Positions 18,911 to 27,196 of a stretch of DNA of 64,000 nt are shown here, one piece after another. A model generated the notes under the pieces. The model did no database searches, was not told where the DNA came from, and worked only from the letters and a program-made list of their open reading frames with translations. This DNA comes from Bacteroidota bacterium (GTDB lineage: Bacteria > Bacteroidota > Bacteroidia > Chitinophagales > JADIYW01), in NCBI GenBank assembly GCA_028288625.1, contig JAQBNI010000093.1, forward strand, positions 1-64,000, read 5' to 3'. The translations under genes were made by a program, and so were the position numbers. Each line of letters starts with the position of its first letter. Positions within the stretch are counted from its first letter, which is position 1.

Positions 18911-18942
18911 CTGAAGCAAGTTTTCATCGTTAATCACTTCTA

Positions 18943-19449
18943 ATGAATTTAAAAGAAGCCAAACAGCAATTTGTACAGGCGTGGGGAGCATTGGGCACTC
19001 AATGGGGTATTAATAAAACCATGGCACAGATCCATGCGCTTTTATTGTTGGCAAATGAGCCGTTAAGTACGGAAGATATCATGGAGCAGCTGTCTATCTC
19101 CCGGGGTAATGCGAATATGAATGTCCGGGAATTAATGGAATGGGCATTGGCGGATAAGGTGTTTAAATTTGGAGAGCGAAAAGATTATTTTATTGCCGAA
19201 AAAGATGTCTGGAAAATAGCGAGGCAAGTAGCGAAGATCCGTAAAAAAAGAGAGCTGGAACCCATCATCCGTTTGCTGGAACAAATTGAAAATATTGAAG
19301 GAATAAAAAATGATGAGTTGAAAGCCTTTGTTAAGATCGTGCATGAAGTGAGAAGACTTGCTGTAAATGCCGAACGCTTAATAGATGGTATTGTCAAATC
19401 AGAAGACAGCTGGTTCTGGGATAAGGTGTTTAAGTTATTTTCCAAATAA
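18943..19449 (+). CDS. GbsR/MarR family transcriptional regulator
   Basis: The 168-residue protein begins with helices typical of the GbsR group (AKQQFVQAWGALGTQWGINKTMAQIHALLLL). A winged helix-turn-helix at about residues 40-75 follows (LSTEDIMEQLSISRGNANMNVRELM, then the wing KVFKFGERKDYF). The C-terminal 90 residues are charged helices for dimerisation. It should bind DNA as a dimer and regulate one or a few genes. GbsR itself controls choline/glycine-betaine genes in Bacillus, but no such genes are near here. A good promoter and two inverted repeats lie upstream, which suggests autoregulation. It converges with the YkgJ gene one base away. Confidence 0.85.
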   Translation: MNLKEAKQQFVQAWGALGTQWGINKTMAQIHALLLLANEPLSTEDIMEQLSISRGNANMNVRELMEWALADKVFKFGERKDYFIAEKDVWKIARQVAKIRKKRELEPIIRLLEQIENIEGIKNDELKAFVKIVHEVRRLAVNAERLIDGIVKSEDSWFWDKVFKLFSK

Positions 19450-19450
19450 A

Positions 19451-19948
19451 TTAAGTCAGCGCATTTTCAATATTATTTAAGATGCGAACTACCGCGGGAC
19501 ATATCTCCGTATTTTTTACAGTGAGATCAAAAATTTGGTTCATCTTTTTCCGGTTTGTGTGCGGATATTCCCGGCACGCATTGGGGCGTACTTCATATAT
19601 CTTACAAAAATTATCAGCACCTAAAAACGGACAAGGAGATTGATTAAAAACAAGATCGCCGTCTTCATCTTTTACAACATACTCCTGCATAAATTTTTTA
19701 ACCGGCACATTTAATTTCCTGCTGATGTTGTTGATGTCTTCATTTAATAAAAGAGGCGGAGTGGTTTTACAGCAGTTGGCACATTGCAGGCAGTCTATTT
19801 CAGAAAAAACCTGTTCGTGTTGTGTGTGAAAAAGTTCATCAGCGTCATAAGGTTTCAGCTTTTTCAACTGCTGAATTGTTTTCTGATACGCTTTCTTTTT
19901 TTGTTGCGTATTCTGATTTAATTTTTTTATTTCTTCCTGCAAATTCAT
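19451..19948 (-). CDS. YkgJ family cysteine cluster protein
   Basis: The 165-residue protein has the conserved cysteine arrangement of the YkgJ/UPF0153 family: CLQCANCCK near residues 55-63, then CPFLGADNFCKIYEVRPNACREYP near 105-128. The family is thought to bind zinc or an iron-sulphur cluster; the function is unknown. The first 45 residues form a Lys/Gln-rich helix that may be a coiled coil. It lies downstream of the SUI1 gene on the same strand, with an inverted repeat between them. Confidence 0.85.
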   Translation of the reverse strand: MNLQEEIKKLNQNTQQKKKAYQKTIQQLKKLKPYDADELFHTQHEQVFSEIDCLQCANCCKTTPPLLLNEDINNISRKLNVPVKKFMQEYVVKDEDGDLVFNQSPCPFLGADNFCKIYEVRPNACREYPHTNRKKMNQIFDLTVKNTEICPAVVRILNNIENALT

Positions 19949-19960
19949 CTTTTTTTAAGA

Positions 19961-19985
19961 ATTCCATCGCTTGAAGCGATGGAAT
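19961..19985. repeat. 12-bp perfect inverted repeat (ATTCCATCGCTT arms)
   Basis: Arms 19961-19972 and 19974-19985 are exact reverse complements around a central G, between the SUI1 stop and the YkgJ start. A folded hairpin would need a three-base loop. There is no T-run on the minus strand after it, so it is not a canonical terminator. The core AAGCGATGG also occurs at 15041-15049. Confidence 0.75.
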
Positions 19986-19995
19986 CGTTCTGTAA

Positions 19996-20331
19996 TTATT
20001 TCAGCTTCACTTTATATCCTTCTTTCTCCAAAATTTCTTTCACCTTCATTTTAAGATCTCCCTGTATCACGATCTCATTATCTTTCGCACTTCCACCTGT
20101 TCCACATTTTGTTTTTAAAAATTTTGCAAGTGCTTCAAGGTCTTCATCATTCCCGATAAAATTCTGAACTAACGTAACTGTTTTTCCCTTGCGCTGTTTT
20201 TTATCCGTGTAAACAATTAAATTTTGTGACGAATGTGCAGGTGTTTCCACGATCTCTTTTTTTTCATTCAGATCGAGGTCCGGATTTGTGGAATACACCG
20301 TTTTTAAATCATCTTTCCAGTTCTTGCTCAT
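19996..20331 (-). CDS. SUI1/YciH family translation initiation factor-like protein
   Basis: The 111-residue protein carries a C-terminal SUI1 (eIF1-like) domain. Landmarks are KTVTLVQNFIGNDEDLEAL, the conserved CGTGGSAKDNEIVIQGD and the end KVKEILEKEGYKVKL. Bacterial YciH is a non-essential relative of eIF1/IF3-C that can affect start-site discrimination. Its first codon overlaps the stop of the lipid-kinase gene by four bases, so both are probably translated from one message. Confidence 0.9.
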   Translation of the reverse strand: MSKNWKDDLKTVYSTNPDLDLNEKKEIVETPAHSSQNLIVYTDKKQRKGKTVTLVQNFIGNDEDLEALAKFLKTKCGTGGSAKDNEIVIQGDLKMKVKEILEKEGYKVKLK

Positions 20332-21227
20332 GCTTCGAAATCTTGCGGAACAATATATTTTAATACCTGCTGCTTAACGGTAGCCTTGATCGTATTTGTG
20401 CAGCCTTTAAAATCGCCATCCATCTGCAGCGCTTCGATGGAATCAGTAGTGATCTTCAATTTTTTGCACTGATAAGATTCAAGGAATTCCTGTTTTGAAA
20501 TATCACCAAAGAATGATTCCTTTATCATTTTAGGCAATTCAAACCTGTCAAAATCTTTTACTATGGTAATTTCAAATAAACCGTCATCGATTTTACTTTG
20601 TTTACAAAATTCAATATTGTAGCCTATCTGTCCTGTGTTCGTGATCAAAACCGTAAACGCTTTTATTTTAAATGGTTTTTTATTATCCAGTTCAATAGTG
20701 AAAGTAGGCAAGCGGTAAGTAAACGCAGTCGACAAAATACTCGTTAAATAGGATGCTACGCCACGAAAAGGAATTTTATCAAACTGTTGAATCACTTTGC
20801 CGTCGTATCCCAAACCAGCCGCCATAAAAAAGGGTTGTTCATTTAAAATGATCGCATCGATCGCAAATACTTTTCCTGTGTTGATCAGTTCAATGGCTTC
20901 AGGAATATGCAATGGAATATGCAGTTTTCTTGCATTGGCATTTCCCGAACCTGTCGGAATATTCGCCATCACCACCTTTGTATTCATCAGGATCTGTCCT
21001 ACTTCATTTTGTGTGCCGTCGCCGCCAACCACCGCAACAATATCTATTTCTTCTATCAGGCTCTGCTGTGCGAGTTTTATCGCGTGACCTGCATATTTTG
21101 TAGGATAAATATCATAAGTATATTTTTCAAGATCGAGATGGTGTTTCACCATTCTTTCTGTCAGGCGTGTTCTGAAATTTCCACCTGATTTCGGGTTAAC
21201 GATAAAACGTACTCTTTTCTTTTTCAA
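20328..21227 (-). CDS. diacylglycerol kinase family lipid kinase (YegS/DagK-like)
   Basis: The 299-residue protein shows the DAGK catalytic signatures: FIVNPKSGG near the N-terminus, VAVVGGDGTQNEVGQ for nucleotide binding (about 65-79), and NIPTGSGNANARKL. A second lobe follows (AAGLGYDGKVIQQF, then DGLFEITIV and LQMDGDF). It should phosphorylate a lipid alcohol such as diacylglycerol or a sphingoid base at the inner membrane. Bacteroidota often make sphingolipids, so a sphingosine-kinase-like role is possible but not shown. It overlaps the SUI1 gene by four bases. Confidence 0.9.
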   Translation of the reverse strand: MKKKRVRFIVNPKSGGNFRTRLTERMVKHHLDLEKYTYDIYPTKYAGHAIKLAQQSLIEEIDIVAVVGGDGTQNEVGQILMNTKVVMANIPTGSGNANARKLHIPLHIPEAIELINTGKVFAIDAIILNEQPFFMAAGLGYDGKVIQQFDKIPFRGVASYLTSILSTAFTYRLPTFTIELDNKKPFKIKAFTVLITNTGQIGYNIEFCKQSKIDDGLFEITIVKDFDRFELPKMIKESFFGDISKQEFLESYQCKKLKITTDSIEALQMDGDFKGCTNTIKATVKQQVLKYIVPQDFEA

Positions 21228-21274
21228 TAGAAATGGTTTTGATTCACAAATTATCCGCGGTAAAAATATGATTT

Positions 21275-22126
21275 TTATTTTATCTCAGCTTTTAAACTGA
21301 GATCCAGGCTATTAACGGAATGCGTTAATCCACCTACAGAAATAAAATCAACGCCGGTTTCTGCATAGGAGCGTATCGTTTCTACAGTAATTCCTCCGCT
21401 TGCTTCCGTTTCATAACTTCCGTTGATGAGTTCAACAGCAGCCTTCACATCATCTGCTGTAAAATTATCGAGCATAATTCTATGTATTCCGCCGCATTTG
21501 ATCACTTCTTTTACATTATCCAGGTTGCGTGTTTCCACTTCAATGCGAAGATCGAGATTATTTATTTTCAGATAATGATGAACTTTAAGAATCGCCTGCG
21601 TAATGCCGCCGCAAAAATCAATATGATTATCCTTCAACAATATCATATCATATAAACCGAAGCGATGATTTGATCCGCCACCAACAGTTACCGCATATTT
21701 TTCCAGGAAGCGGATATTCGGAGTGGTCTTCCTGGTATCAATCACTTTTGCTTTCGTTCCTTTGATAGCGTCCACATATTTCCCGGTCATAGTAGCGATG
21801 CCGCTCATGCGCTGCATGCAATTTAATACGAGGCGTTCTGCAGTTAAAATAGAAGTCGCATTTCCGCTCACATGAAATGGCACGTCACCATATTTTACAG
21901 TTGCACCTTCTTTAATATGCATTGAAGTTTCCAGCGTTGCATCCACCTTATTAAAAATAGCTTCTGCCACGCGCAAACCGCAAAGAATGCCTTCACCCTT
22001 TACTAATAATTTTGCAACTCCCTGTGTATTCCTGTCAAGTGCAGCTAAAGAAGTATGATCGCCGCCACGTACATCTTCATATAATGCATTGTCGATAAAC
22101 TGACTGAGTTCCTGTTCATTTAACAT
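21275..22126 (-). CDS. nadC: nicotinate-nucleotide diphosphorylase (carboxylating)
   Basis: The 283-residue enzyme (quinolinate phosphoribosyltransferase) should convert quinolinate and PRPP to nicotinate mononucleotide, CO2 and pyrophosphate in de novo NAD synthesis. Visible motifs are RLVLNCMQRMSGIAT, the PRPP/quinolinate-binding DTRKTTPNIRFLEKYAV, GGGSNHRFGLYDMILLKDNH, the EVETRNLDNV strand, and the C-terminal EASGGITVETIRSYAETGVD and ISVGGLTHSV. Length and residues are complete. nadA and nadB are not in the window. It lies 60 bases downstream of the DUF4783 gene on the same strand. Confidence 0.96.
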   Translation of the reverse strand: MLNEQELSQFIDNALYEDVRGGDHTSLAALDRNTQGVAKLLVKGEGILCGLRVAEAIFNKVDATLETSMHIKEGATVKYGDVPFHVSGNATSILTAERLVLNCMQRMSGIATMTGKYVDAIKGTKAKVIDTRKTTPNIRFLEKYAVTVGGGSNHRFGLYDMILLKDNHIDFCGGITQAILKVHHYLKINNLDLRIEVETRNLDNVKEVIKCGGIHRIMLDNFTADDVKAAVELINGSYETEASGGITVETIRSYAETGVDFISVGGLTHSVNSLDLSLKAEIK

Positions 22127-22185
22127 AAAACAAGATTAAGGATTTTTGCTGAAAAAAAGAGAATAAATGAGATGGAGAAAAAGTA

Positions 22186-22578
22186 TTATTCTTTTTCAAA
22201 TCGGATTTCCTGTGTATAATTTACACCGTCAGATTTCTTGATATAAACATATGTCCTGTAAGAACCTGCATTTGTTTTCAGGCTGCCGATAATATATTGT
22301 GCGCCATCTTTGGAAACACCTTTATGTACAATAGAAAAATCGCGGCTGGAAAATTTACCGAGAAAACTTTTCAGGATCATCTCCGCTTGCTCGCTGCTGT
22401 AATTATCTGCGTTCTCATCTATCGTGATATCTACACGCTTGTCAAAATTTTTCGCGATCGCCGAAGCATTTGCAGTCTTTATAGCACCGGGAATAGAACT
22501 GATAATATCCTGGGCTTTTAATTGATTGAAAAGTAGCAGACAAAATATAAATATAAACAGTGACCTCAAAACCTTCAT
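22186..22578 (-). CDS. secreted DUF4783 domain protein
   Basis: I start the gene at 22578 because the protein then opens with a normal signal peptide (MKVLRSLFIFIFCLLLFNQLKAQ); a longer frame to 22620 adds 14 residues before it. The mature part of about 107 residues resembles DUF4783: IPGAIKTANASAIAKNFDKRVDITID, EMILKSFLGKF, then a beta-rich end with GSLKTNAGSYRTYVYIKK. This is an NTF2/cystatin-like fold of unknown function found in the Bacteroidota periplasm, often just upstream of nadC as here. A -7 box lies 40 bases upstream. Confidence 0.8.
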   Translation of the reverse strand: MKVLRSLFIFIFCLLLFNQLKAQDIISSIPGAIKTANASAIAKNFDKRVDITIDENADNYSSEQAEMILKSFLGKFSSRDFSIVHKGVSKDGAQYIIGSLKTNAGSYRTYVYIKKSDGVNYTQEIRFEKE

Positions 22579-22585
22579 AAAATCG

Positions 22586-22593
22586 TATTTTTG
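22586..22593 (+). promoter_or_regulatory. -7 box upstream of gpmI
   Basis: TATTTTTG matches TAnnTTTG on the plus strand, 69 bases ahead of the gpmI GTG. No good -33 TTG is present. It overlaps the leader of the divergent DUF4783 gene. Confidence 0.5.
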
Positions 22594-22617
22594 TAATCTA
22601 TAAAGCACATTTTGTGC

Positions 22618-22625
22618 CAAACTTA
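22618..22625 (-). promoter_or_regulatory. -7 box of the DUF4783 (and probably nadC) transcript
   Basis: On the minus strand this reads TAAGTTTG, matching TAnnTTTG, 39 bases ahead of the ATG at 22578. With the plus-strand box at 22586 it forms a pair of divergent promoters whose transcripts overlap at their 5' ends. Confidence 0.55.
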
Positions 22626-22662
22626 AGCTAAAAATAAAGATTTTAATTAAATATTAACTACT

Positions 22663-24204
22663 GTGACCATATTACCCCAAAAAGCAATGTTGATAATTAT
22701 GGATGGATGGGGAATTAACCGAAATCCTTCTATCAGTGCCATTGAAGCTGCAGATACGCCCTTTGTGGATAGTTTACTGCTGAAATACCCGAATACGGGC
22801 TTGTTGACGCATGGCGATTATGTTGGTTTGCCTTCTCACCAGATGGGAAATTCGGAGGTGGGTCATATGAATTTAGGTGCAGGAAGAGTCGTTTACCAGG
22901 ATCTCATGCTGATCAATAAAAAGATACAATCGGGAGAACTAAATGAAAATAAAGTCTTATGTGAAGCATTGGATGATGCCGTAAAGAATAATAAACCCGT
23001 GCATTTTATGGGATTGGTTTCTGATGGTGGTATTCACTCGCACATAGATCATTTAAAAGCATTGGTCTCAGAGGCAAAAAAAGCTGGTGTGCAGAAAAGT
23101 TTTGTGCATGCATTTACAGATGGCAGGGATACGGACCCGGAAAGTGGTATACACTTTTTAGAAGATCTTCAAAATTTTTGCAAAGACACTTCTACAAAAA
23201 TTGCTTCGGTATGCGGAAGGTATTACGCGATGGACAGGGATAAGCGATGGGAGCGTATTAAGCTTGCCTATGATTTATTGGTGAACGGAACGGGCGAAAA
23301 ATTTTCAAACGCTGTTGATGGAATAAAAGCATCATATAACAATAAGGTTACAGATGAATTTATAAAACCAATTGTGATCACGGATGAAAGTGGAAATCCT
23401 TTAACGAAAATTGAAAAGGATGATGTTGTGATCTGCTTTAATTTTCGCACAGATAGATGCAGGGAAATTACTATCGTGCTTACGCAGGAAGACAAGCCGG
23501 AATTTCAAATGAAAACAATCCCGCTGTATTATGTTACCATGTCAATATATGATGACCGGTTTAAAAATGTAAAAACGATTTTTGGAAAAGAAAATGTAAC
23601 CAATTCGCTTGGAGAGATCATTTCAAAAAAAGGATTAACACAATTGCGCATTGCGGAAAGTGAAAAATATCCTCATGTTACATTTTTCTTTTCCGGTGGA
23701 AGGGAAAAAGAATTTACAGGAGAAGAACGCATCATGATCCCTTCGCCTAAAGTAGCTACTTATGATCTGCAGCCGGAAATGAGCGCAAATGGCATCAAGG
23801 ATGCAGTGATTGAAAAGATAGAAAAAGATGCGCCTGATTTTATTTGCCTCAATTTTGCGAATACCGATATGGTTGGGCATACAGGTGTGTTTTCCGCTGC
23901 TGTAAAAGCTGCAGAAACCGTGGACAAATGTGTAAATGCAGTCGTTACAAAAGCATTGGAAAAAAACTACTTTATTTTTTTAACGGCAGATCATGGGAAC
24001 TCCGATTACCTTGTCAATGAAGACGGTTCACCGAATACTTCTCACACAAAAAATATAGTTCCATTATTTTTGATCAGCAATACTTATCGGGGAAAAGTAC
24101 AACCCGGGAAACTTGCGGATCTCGCGCCGACAATTTTAAAAGTGATGAACATTGAAATTCCAAAGGAAATGGATGGAACTATTTTAATTCCGGATGAAAA
24201 TTAA
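22663..24204 (+). CDS. gpmI: 2,3-bisphosphoglycerate-independent phosphoglycerate mutase
   Basis: The 513-residue enzyme interconverts 3- and 2-phosphoglycerate in glycolysis using a phosphoserine and two metal ions. The metal-binding start MLIIMDGWGINRNP and the catalytic serine loop in HQMGNSEVGHMNLGAGR are seen. HAFTDGRDTDP, GRYYAMDRDKRWER, the metal-site FANTDMVGHTG and the TADHGNSD motif follow. Length is normal. The start is GTG at 22663; the first ATG (22687) would cut close to the DGWG strand. Its last 11 bases overlap the next gene, a lipoprotein. Confidence 0.96.
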   Translation: MTILPQKAMLIIMDGWGINRNPSISAIEAADTPFVDSLLLKYPNTGLLTHGDYVGLPSHQMGNSEVGHMNLGAGRVVYQDLMLINKKIQSGELNENKVLCEALDDAVKNNKPVHFMGLVSDGGIHSHIDHLKALVSEAKKAGVQKSFVHAFTDGRDTDPESGIHFLEDLQNFCKDTSTKIASVCGRYYAMDRDKRWERIKLAYDLLVNGTGEKFSNAVDGIKASYNNKVTDEFIKPIVITDESGNPLTKIEKDDVVICFNFRTDRCREITIVLTQEDKPEFQMKTIPLYYVTMSIYDDRFKNVKTIFGKENVTNSLGEIISKKGLTQLRIAESEKYPHVTFFFSGGREKEFTGEERIMIPSPKVATYDLQPEMSANGIKDAVIEKIEKDAPDFICLNFANTDMVGHTGVFSAAVKAAETVDKCVNAVVTKALEKNYFIFLTADHGNSDYLVNEDGSPNTSHTKNIVPLFLISNTYRGKVQPGKLADLAPTILKVMNIEIPKEMDGTILIPDEN

Positions 24205-24781
24205 AGACAGCATTTATCAATTCAAATTTTTGTCCGGTACCCTGCCGTTGATTTGTTTAATGGCGGTTTTGGTTTCTTCGTGCAACGAACAGCAACCCGG
24301 AAAAAATGCAGGTGAAAAGCTGTATTTTGATCTCGCTGCTGTAGTGCAAAAAGATATCGATTCCAATTCAGCTCATCATTGCGGTGAAGAAAAATCCGTT
24401 TTGGTGGATCATGTTACAGAGGTAAAAACAATCAGTGATGTGGACTGGAAAAAGGAATTGCTTCCCTTGTCTGAATGCGATATTAATAAGCCTGCATGGA
24501 AGACAAAATTTTCAGTGGACACCATAAAAAATACTGAAGGAACAAAAATTCAGTATCATGCATTGTCAGATAAAATAAACGTCAGGTCCATGATGGTGAG
24601 TATAAAGAATAATGAAGTTGAAAAAATAATCATCACTAAAAAAATTAATTCTATTATCTTTTCGTCAGATCAAAGGGTAGAATATTTTCCGGGAAAAGGA
24701 TTTTCTGTTCGCGGCGAACAAAAAGCTGCGATGATGAAAAATTTTGAAATAAATGTAGATGTAAAATATAGGTGTAAATAG
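24194..24781 (+). CDS. hypothetical lipoprotein
   Basis: I do not recognise the family of this 195-residue protein. After a hydrophobic stretch it has a lipobox (LMAVLVSSCNEQ, Cys near residue 30), so it should be lipid-anchored in the envelope. The mature part has three further cysteines (SAHHCGEEK, LSECDIN and the C-terminal KYRCK) and a beta-strand-rich pattern (KINVRSMMVSIKNNEVEKIII). It overlaps gpmI by 11 bases and ends five bases before hisS, so it is translated between two housekeeping genes. Confidence 0.7.
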   Translation: MKIKDSIYQFKFLSGTLPLICLMAVLVSSCNEQQPGKNAGEKLYFDLAAVVQKDIDSNSAHHCGEEKSVLVDHVTEVKTISDVDWKKELLPLSECDINKPAWKTKFSVDTIKNTEGTKIQYHALSDKINVRSMMVSIKNNEVEKIIITKKINSIIFSSDQRVEYFPGKGFSVRGEQKAAMMKNFEINVDVKYRCK

Positions 24782-24786
24782 AAGAC

Positions 24787-26088
24787 ATGTCAAAAATAAA
24801 ACCAAGAACATTTAAAGGAGCGCGTGATTTTTTACCGGAAGATATGCTGCATCGTGAGCGCATATTGCAGGTGATGCGCGACATTTTTAAAAAGTATGGT
24901 TTTGATCCTGTGGAGACGCCGGCTATAGAATATTTGGATGTGCTCACGGGAAAATATGGCGAAGAAGCAGACCGTTTGATCTATCGCCTGAATTATAAAA
25001 ACGGCACAAAGGACGAAGCTGCATTGCATTACGACCTGACAGTTCCCTTTTCGCGTATGGTGGCTATGCATCCTGAATTAAACTTGCCGTTCAGGCGTTA
25101 CCAGATGCAGCCGGTTTGGCGCGCAGATCGTCCGCAGCCGCACCAGGGGAGGTTCCGGGAATTTTATCAATGCGATGTGGATTGTATCGGAACGGATTCG
25201 ATGATCGTGGATGCAGAGTTGATCGCTATTACACATGAAATTTTATCAGTACTAAAAATTCCGGGCTTTCTTATCAAAATAAATAACAGGAAGATATTGA
25301 ATGGAATTTCCGAATACATCGGCGCAGGCGATCAGTTTTCGGATATTTATACTTCTATTGATAAGCTCGATAAAGTGACGTGGACGGAAGTGGAAGCTGA
25401 ATTGAAAGAAAAGAAAGTTCCGTCTTCAGCGATTGAAAAATTACACAGCCTCATCAGCAAGGAACTCACTCTGGATGCTTTAAAAAATGAATTGAAGAAT
25501 ATTGAAATCGCCCAGCATGGAATAAAGGAAGTGGAGGAAGTTATTTCTTACTTAAAGATTCTAAATGTCCCTGAATCCCATTACAAATTCGATGTTTCTT
25601 TAGCGCGTGGTTTGGATTATTATACCGGGACGATTGTAGAAACAAAACTTCCTGCATATCCGCACATCGGTTCTTTAAATGGCGGAGGAAGATATAATGG
25701 ATTGATCGCATCCTTCGGCGGAAAAGATACACCTGCTGTTGGAATTTCCATGGGACTAGATCGGATCTTTACCGCGATGCAGCAATTAAATTTAATTGAA
25801 GAAGTAAAAACCGCTACGAAAGTTTTAGTGGGTAATTTCGGAAAGGAAACACTCGAAGCATCTTTAAAATTAGTGGCATATCTTCGTGCAAATAATATCA
25901 ACACCGAGTTTTACCCGGAAGATGCAAAGCTCAAAAAACAATTTTCATATTGCGATAAAAAGAATATTCCCTACATGTGCATCATCGGAGAAAGTGAATT
26001 ACAGGAAAATAAAATTTCCCTCAAAAAAATGAAAGACAGCACACAGGTATCCTTATCTTTAGAAGACATAGCTGCTGCGATCCTATAA
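24787..26088 (+). CDS. hisS: histidyl-tRNA synthetase
   Basis: The 433-residue class II synthetase charges tRNA-His. Motif 1 is near the N-terminus (KPRTFKGARDFLPEDM). Motif 2 reads PFRRYQMQPVWRADRPQPHQ with the following GRFREFYQCDVD. The histidine-specific signature is ARGLDYYTGTIVE, and motif 3 is GGRYNGLI with GISMGLDRIF. The C-terminal anticodon-binding domain (KVLVGNFGKETLEASLKLVAYLR to the end) is complete. It is five bases after the lipoprotein gene and probably shares its transcript with gpmI. Confidence 0.97.
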   Translation: MSKIKPRTFKGARDFLPEDMLHRERILQVMRDIFKKYGFDPVETPAIEYLDVLTGKYGEEADRLIYRLNYKNGTKDEAALHYDLTVPFSRMVAMHPELNLPFRRYQMQPVWRADRPQPHQGRFREFYQCDVDCIGTDSMIVDAELIAITHEILSVLKIPGFLIKINNRKILNGISEYIGAGDQFSDIYTSIDKLDKVTWTEVEAELKEKKVPSSAIEKLHSLISKELTLDALKNELKNIEIAQHGIKEVEEVISYLKILNVPESHYKFDVSLARGLDYYTGTIVETKLPAYPHIGSLNGGGRYNGLIASFGGKDTPAVGISMGLDRIFTAMQQLNLIEEVKTATKVLVGNFGKETLEASLKLVAYLRANNINTEFYPEDAKLKKQFSYCDKKNIPYMCIIGESELQENKISLKKMKDSTQVSLSLEDIAAAIL

Positions 26089-26136
26089 ATATCAGCTTAA
26101 AACATTTATTACTTCTTTCGTGTTATACATGTTGCT

Positions 26137-27105
26137 ATGAATGTCATACTGCGGAAAAATTCAACTTCTTTTAGGATACTCTTAAATATTGCGGGGTTCT
26201 ACCATTTATTAGGAGGCATCTTTATAATTGTATCGCCGCAATTTTTCTTTAAGCTCGGTAACCTGCAGCCCCCTAATTATATAGGACTTTGGCAGATGTT
26301 GGGTGTGTATGCTGCAATATTAGGTATTGGCTATCTGCTTGCATCTTCTAATGCAATACGACACTGGAGAATTGTGCTGCTTGGATTCATTAATAACCTT
26401 GTAGTAGTAACGTGGTTTGTGCTCAGTGTTTTCCGGGGCAGTACAAATTCCTTTATATTTAAAATGATATTTATTAATCATTTGATATGGCTGTTTCCAT
26501 TCTTCATCATATTGTATAATGCATATAAGCAGGAGTTTGTGGTAGATAATGAGCTTATAAGAATGAACCACTTATCTGCAGACGAATTGTTACAGATATT
26601 TACCACCAATAAAATGCATACCGTTACGGAATTAGCAAATCAGCAACCCGTGATGCTTGTTTTCCTGCGACATTTCGGTTGTACATTTTGCAAGGAGACT
26701 TTGTTGAACATAAAAAAAGTGCAGGCACAGATAGAGCACATGGGCACAAAGATCGTTTTTGTAAATATGCTGGATGAAAAAAGTTGCATGCAGGAATTAG
26801 CCAAATATAATTTTAAAGATGTAGAATATATTTGCGATTCGGAATCCTTATTATATAAAGCATTCAAGCTCAAAAGAGGCTCTATTTCACAATTATTCGG
26901 GTTAAAAGTTTTCGCGCGAGCTTTATACTTATCATTCGTGAAAGGCATTTTTTCTTCTTCCCCATTAGGCGCAGATATTTACCAGATGCCCGGTATTTTT
27001 CTGATCTACAAAGGAGCCATCGTCAAGCAATATATCTATGAATCCGCTGCAGACAATCCGCCGTATCTCGATCTGGCGCGCTGCGATATCAGGCTGGCGT
27101 CTTAA
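26137..27105 (+). CDS. membrane-anchored SelL/PRXL2-like peroxiredoxin-fold protein
   Basis: The 322-residue protein has two parts. Residues 1-130 contain four hydrophobic helices (for example LGVYAAILGIGYLLA and LLGFINNLVVVTWFVL), resembling a small DoxX-like or DUF4345-like membrane module. Residues 145-322 are a thioredoxin fold of the AhpC/TSA_2 (PRXL2/SelL) type. It has VFLRHFGCTFCKE with Cys182 and Cys185, and a late GADIYQMPGIFLIYKGAIV strand. It probably carries out a thiol redox reaction at the inner membrane; side and partner are unknown. The CxxC arrangement replaces the selenocysteine pair of SelL proteins. It ends 91 bases before the VWA gene. Confidence 0.75.
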   Translation: MNVILRKNSTSFRILLNIAGFYHLLGGIFIIVSPQFFFKLGNLQPPNYIGLWQMLGVYAAILGIGYLLASSNAIRHWRIVLLGFINNLVVVTWFVLSVFRGSTNSFIFKMIFINHLIWLFPFFIILYNAYKQEFVVDNELIRMNHLSADELLQIFTTNKMHTVTELANQQPVMLVFLRHFGCTFCKETLLNIKKVQAQIEHMGTKIVFVNMLDEKSCMQELAKYNFKDVEYICDSESLLYKAFKLKRGSISQLFGLKVFARALYLSFVKGIFSSSPLGADIYQMPGIFLIYKGAIVKQYIYESAADNPPYLDLARCDIRLAS

Positions 27106-27196
27106 AAATTTCAAAGCACAATCTTTACATAAATTATACAACGGATATCGTTTTAATTTTGCAATATTGCTTAAATTCAATTCTCAATTTTATTTA

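Larger units (their letters stand above)
18551..18942. other. 392-bp intergenic region between divergent dnaE and gbsR-like genes
   Basis: No convincing gene is present. The region holds a hairpin at 18673-18697 (TGGCTCA and TGAGCCA arms, 11-base loop) and a second inverted repeat at 18781-18802 (ATATGAG and CTCATAT arms), also containing GGCTCA. The gbsR-like promoter is at 18881-18910. No clear -7 box for dnaE was seen. Confidence 0.7.

Noticed and set aside
18551..18942. Small RNA or tRNA gene in the dnaE-gbsR gap
   Set aside because: No cloverleaf, terminator with T-run or conserved RNA motif was seen, only short dyads and a promoter.
27038..27196. N-terminal extension of the VWA protein
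   Set aside because: It overlaps the end of the redoxin gene in another frame, and the residues are not VWA-like; the ATG at 27197 is a better start.
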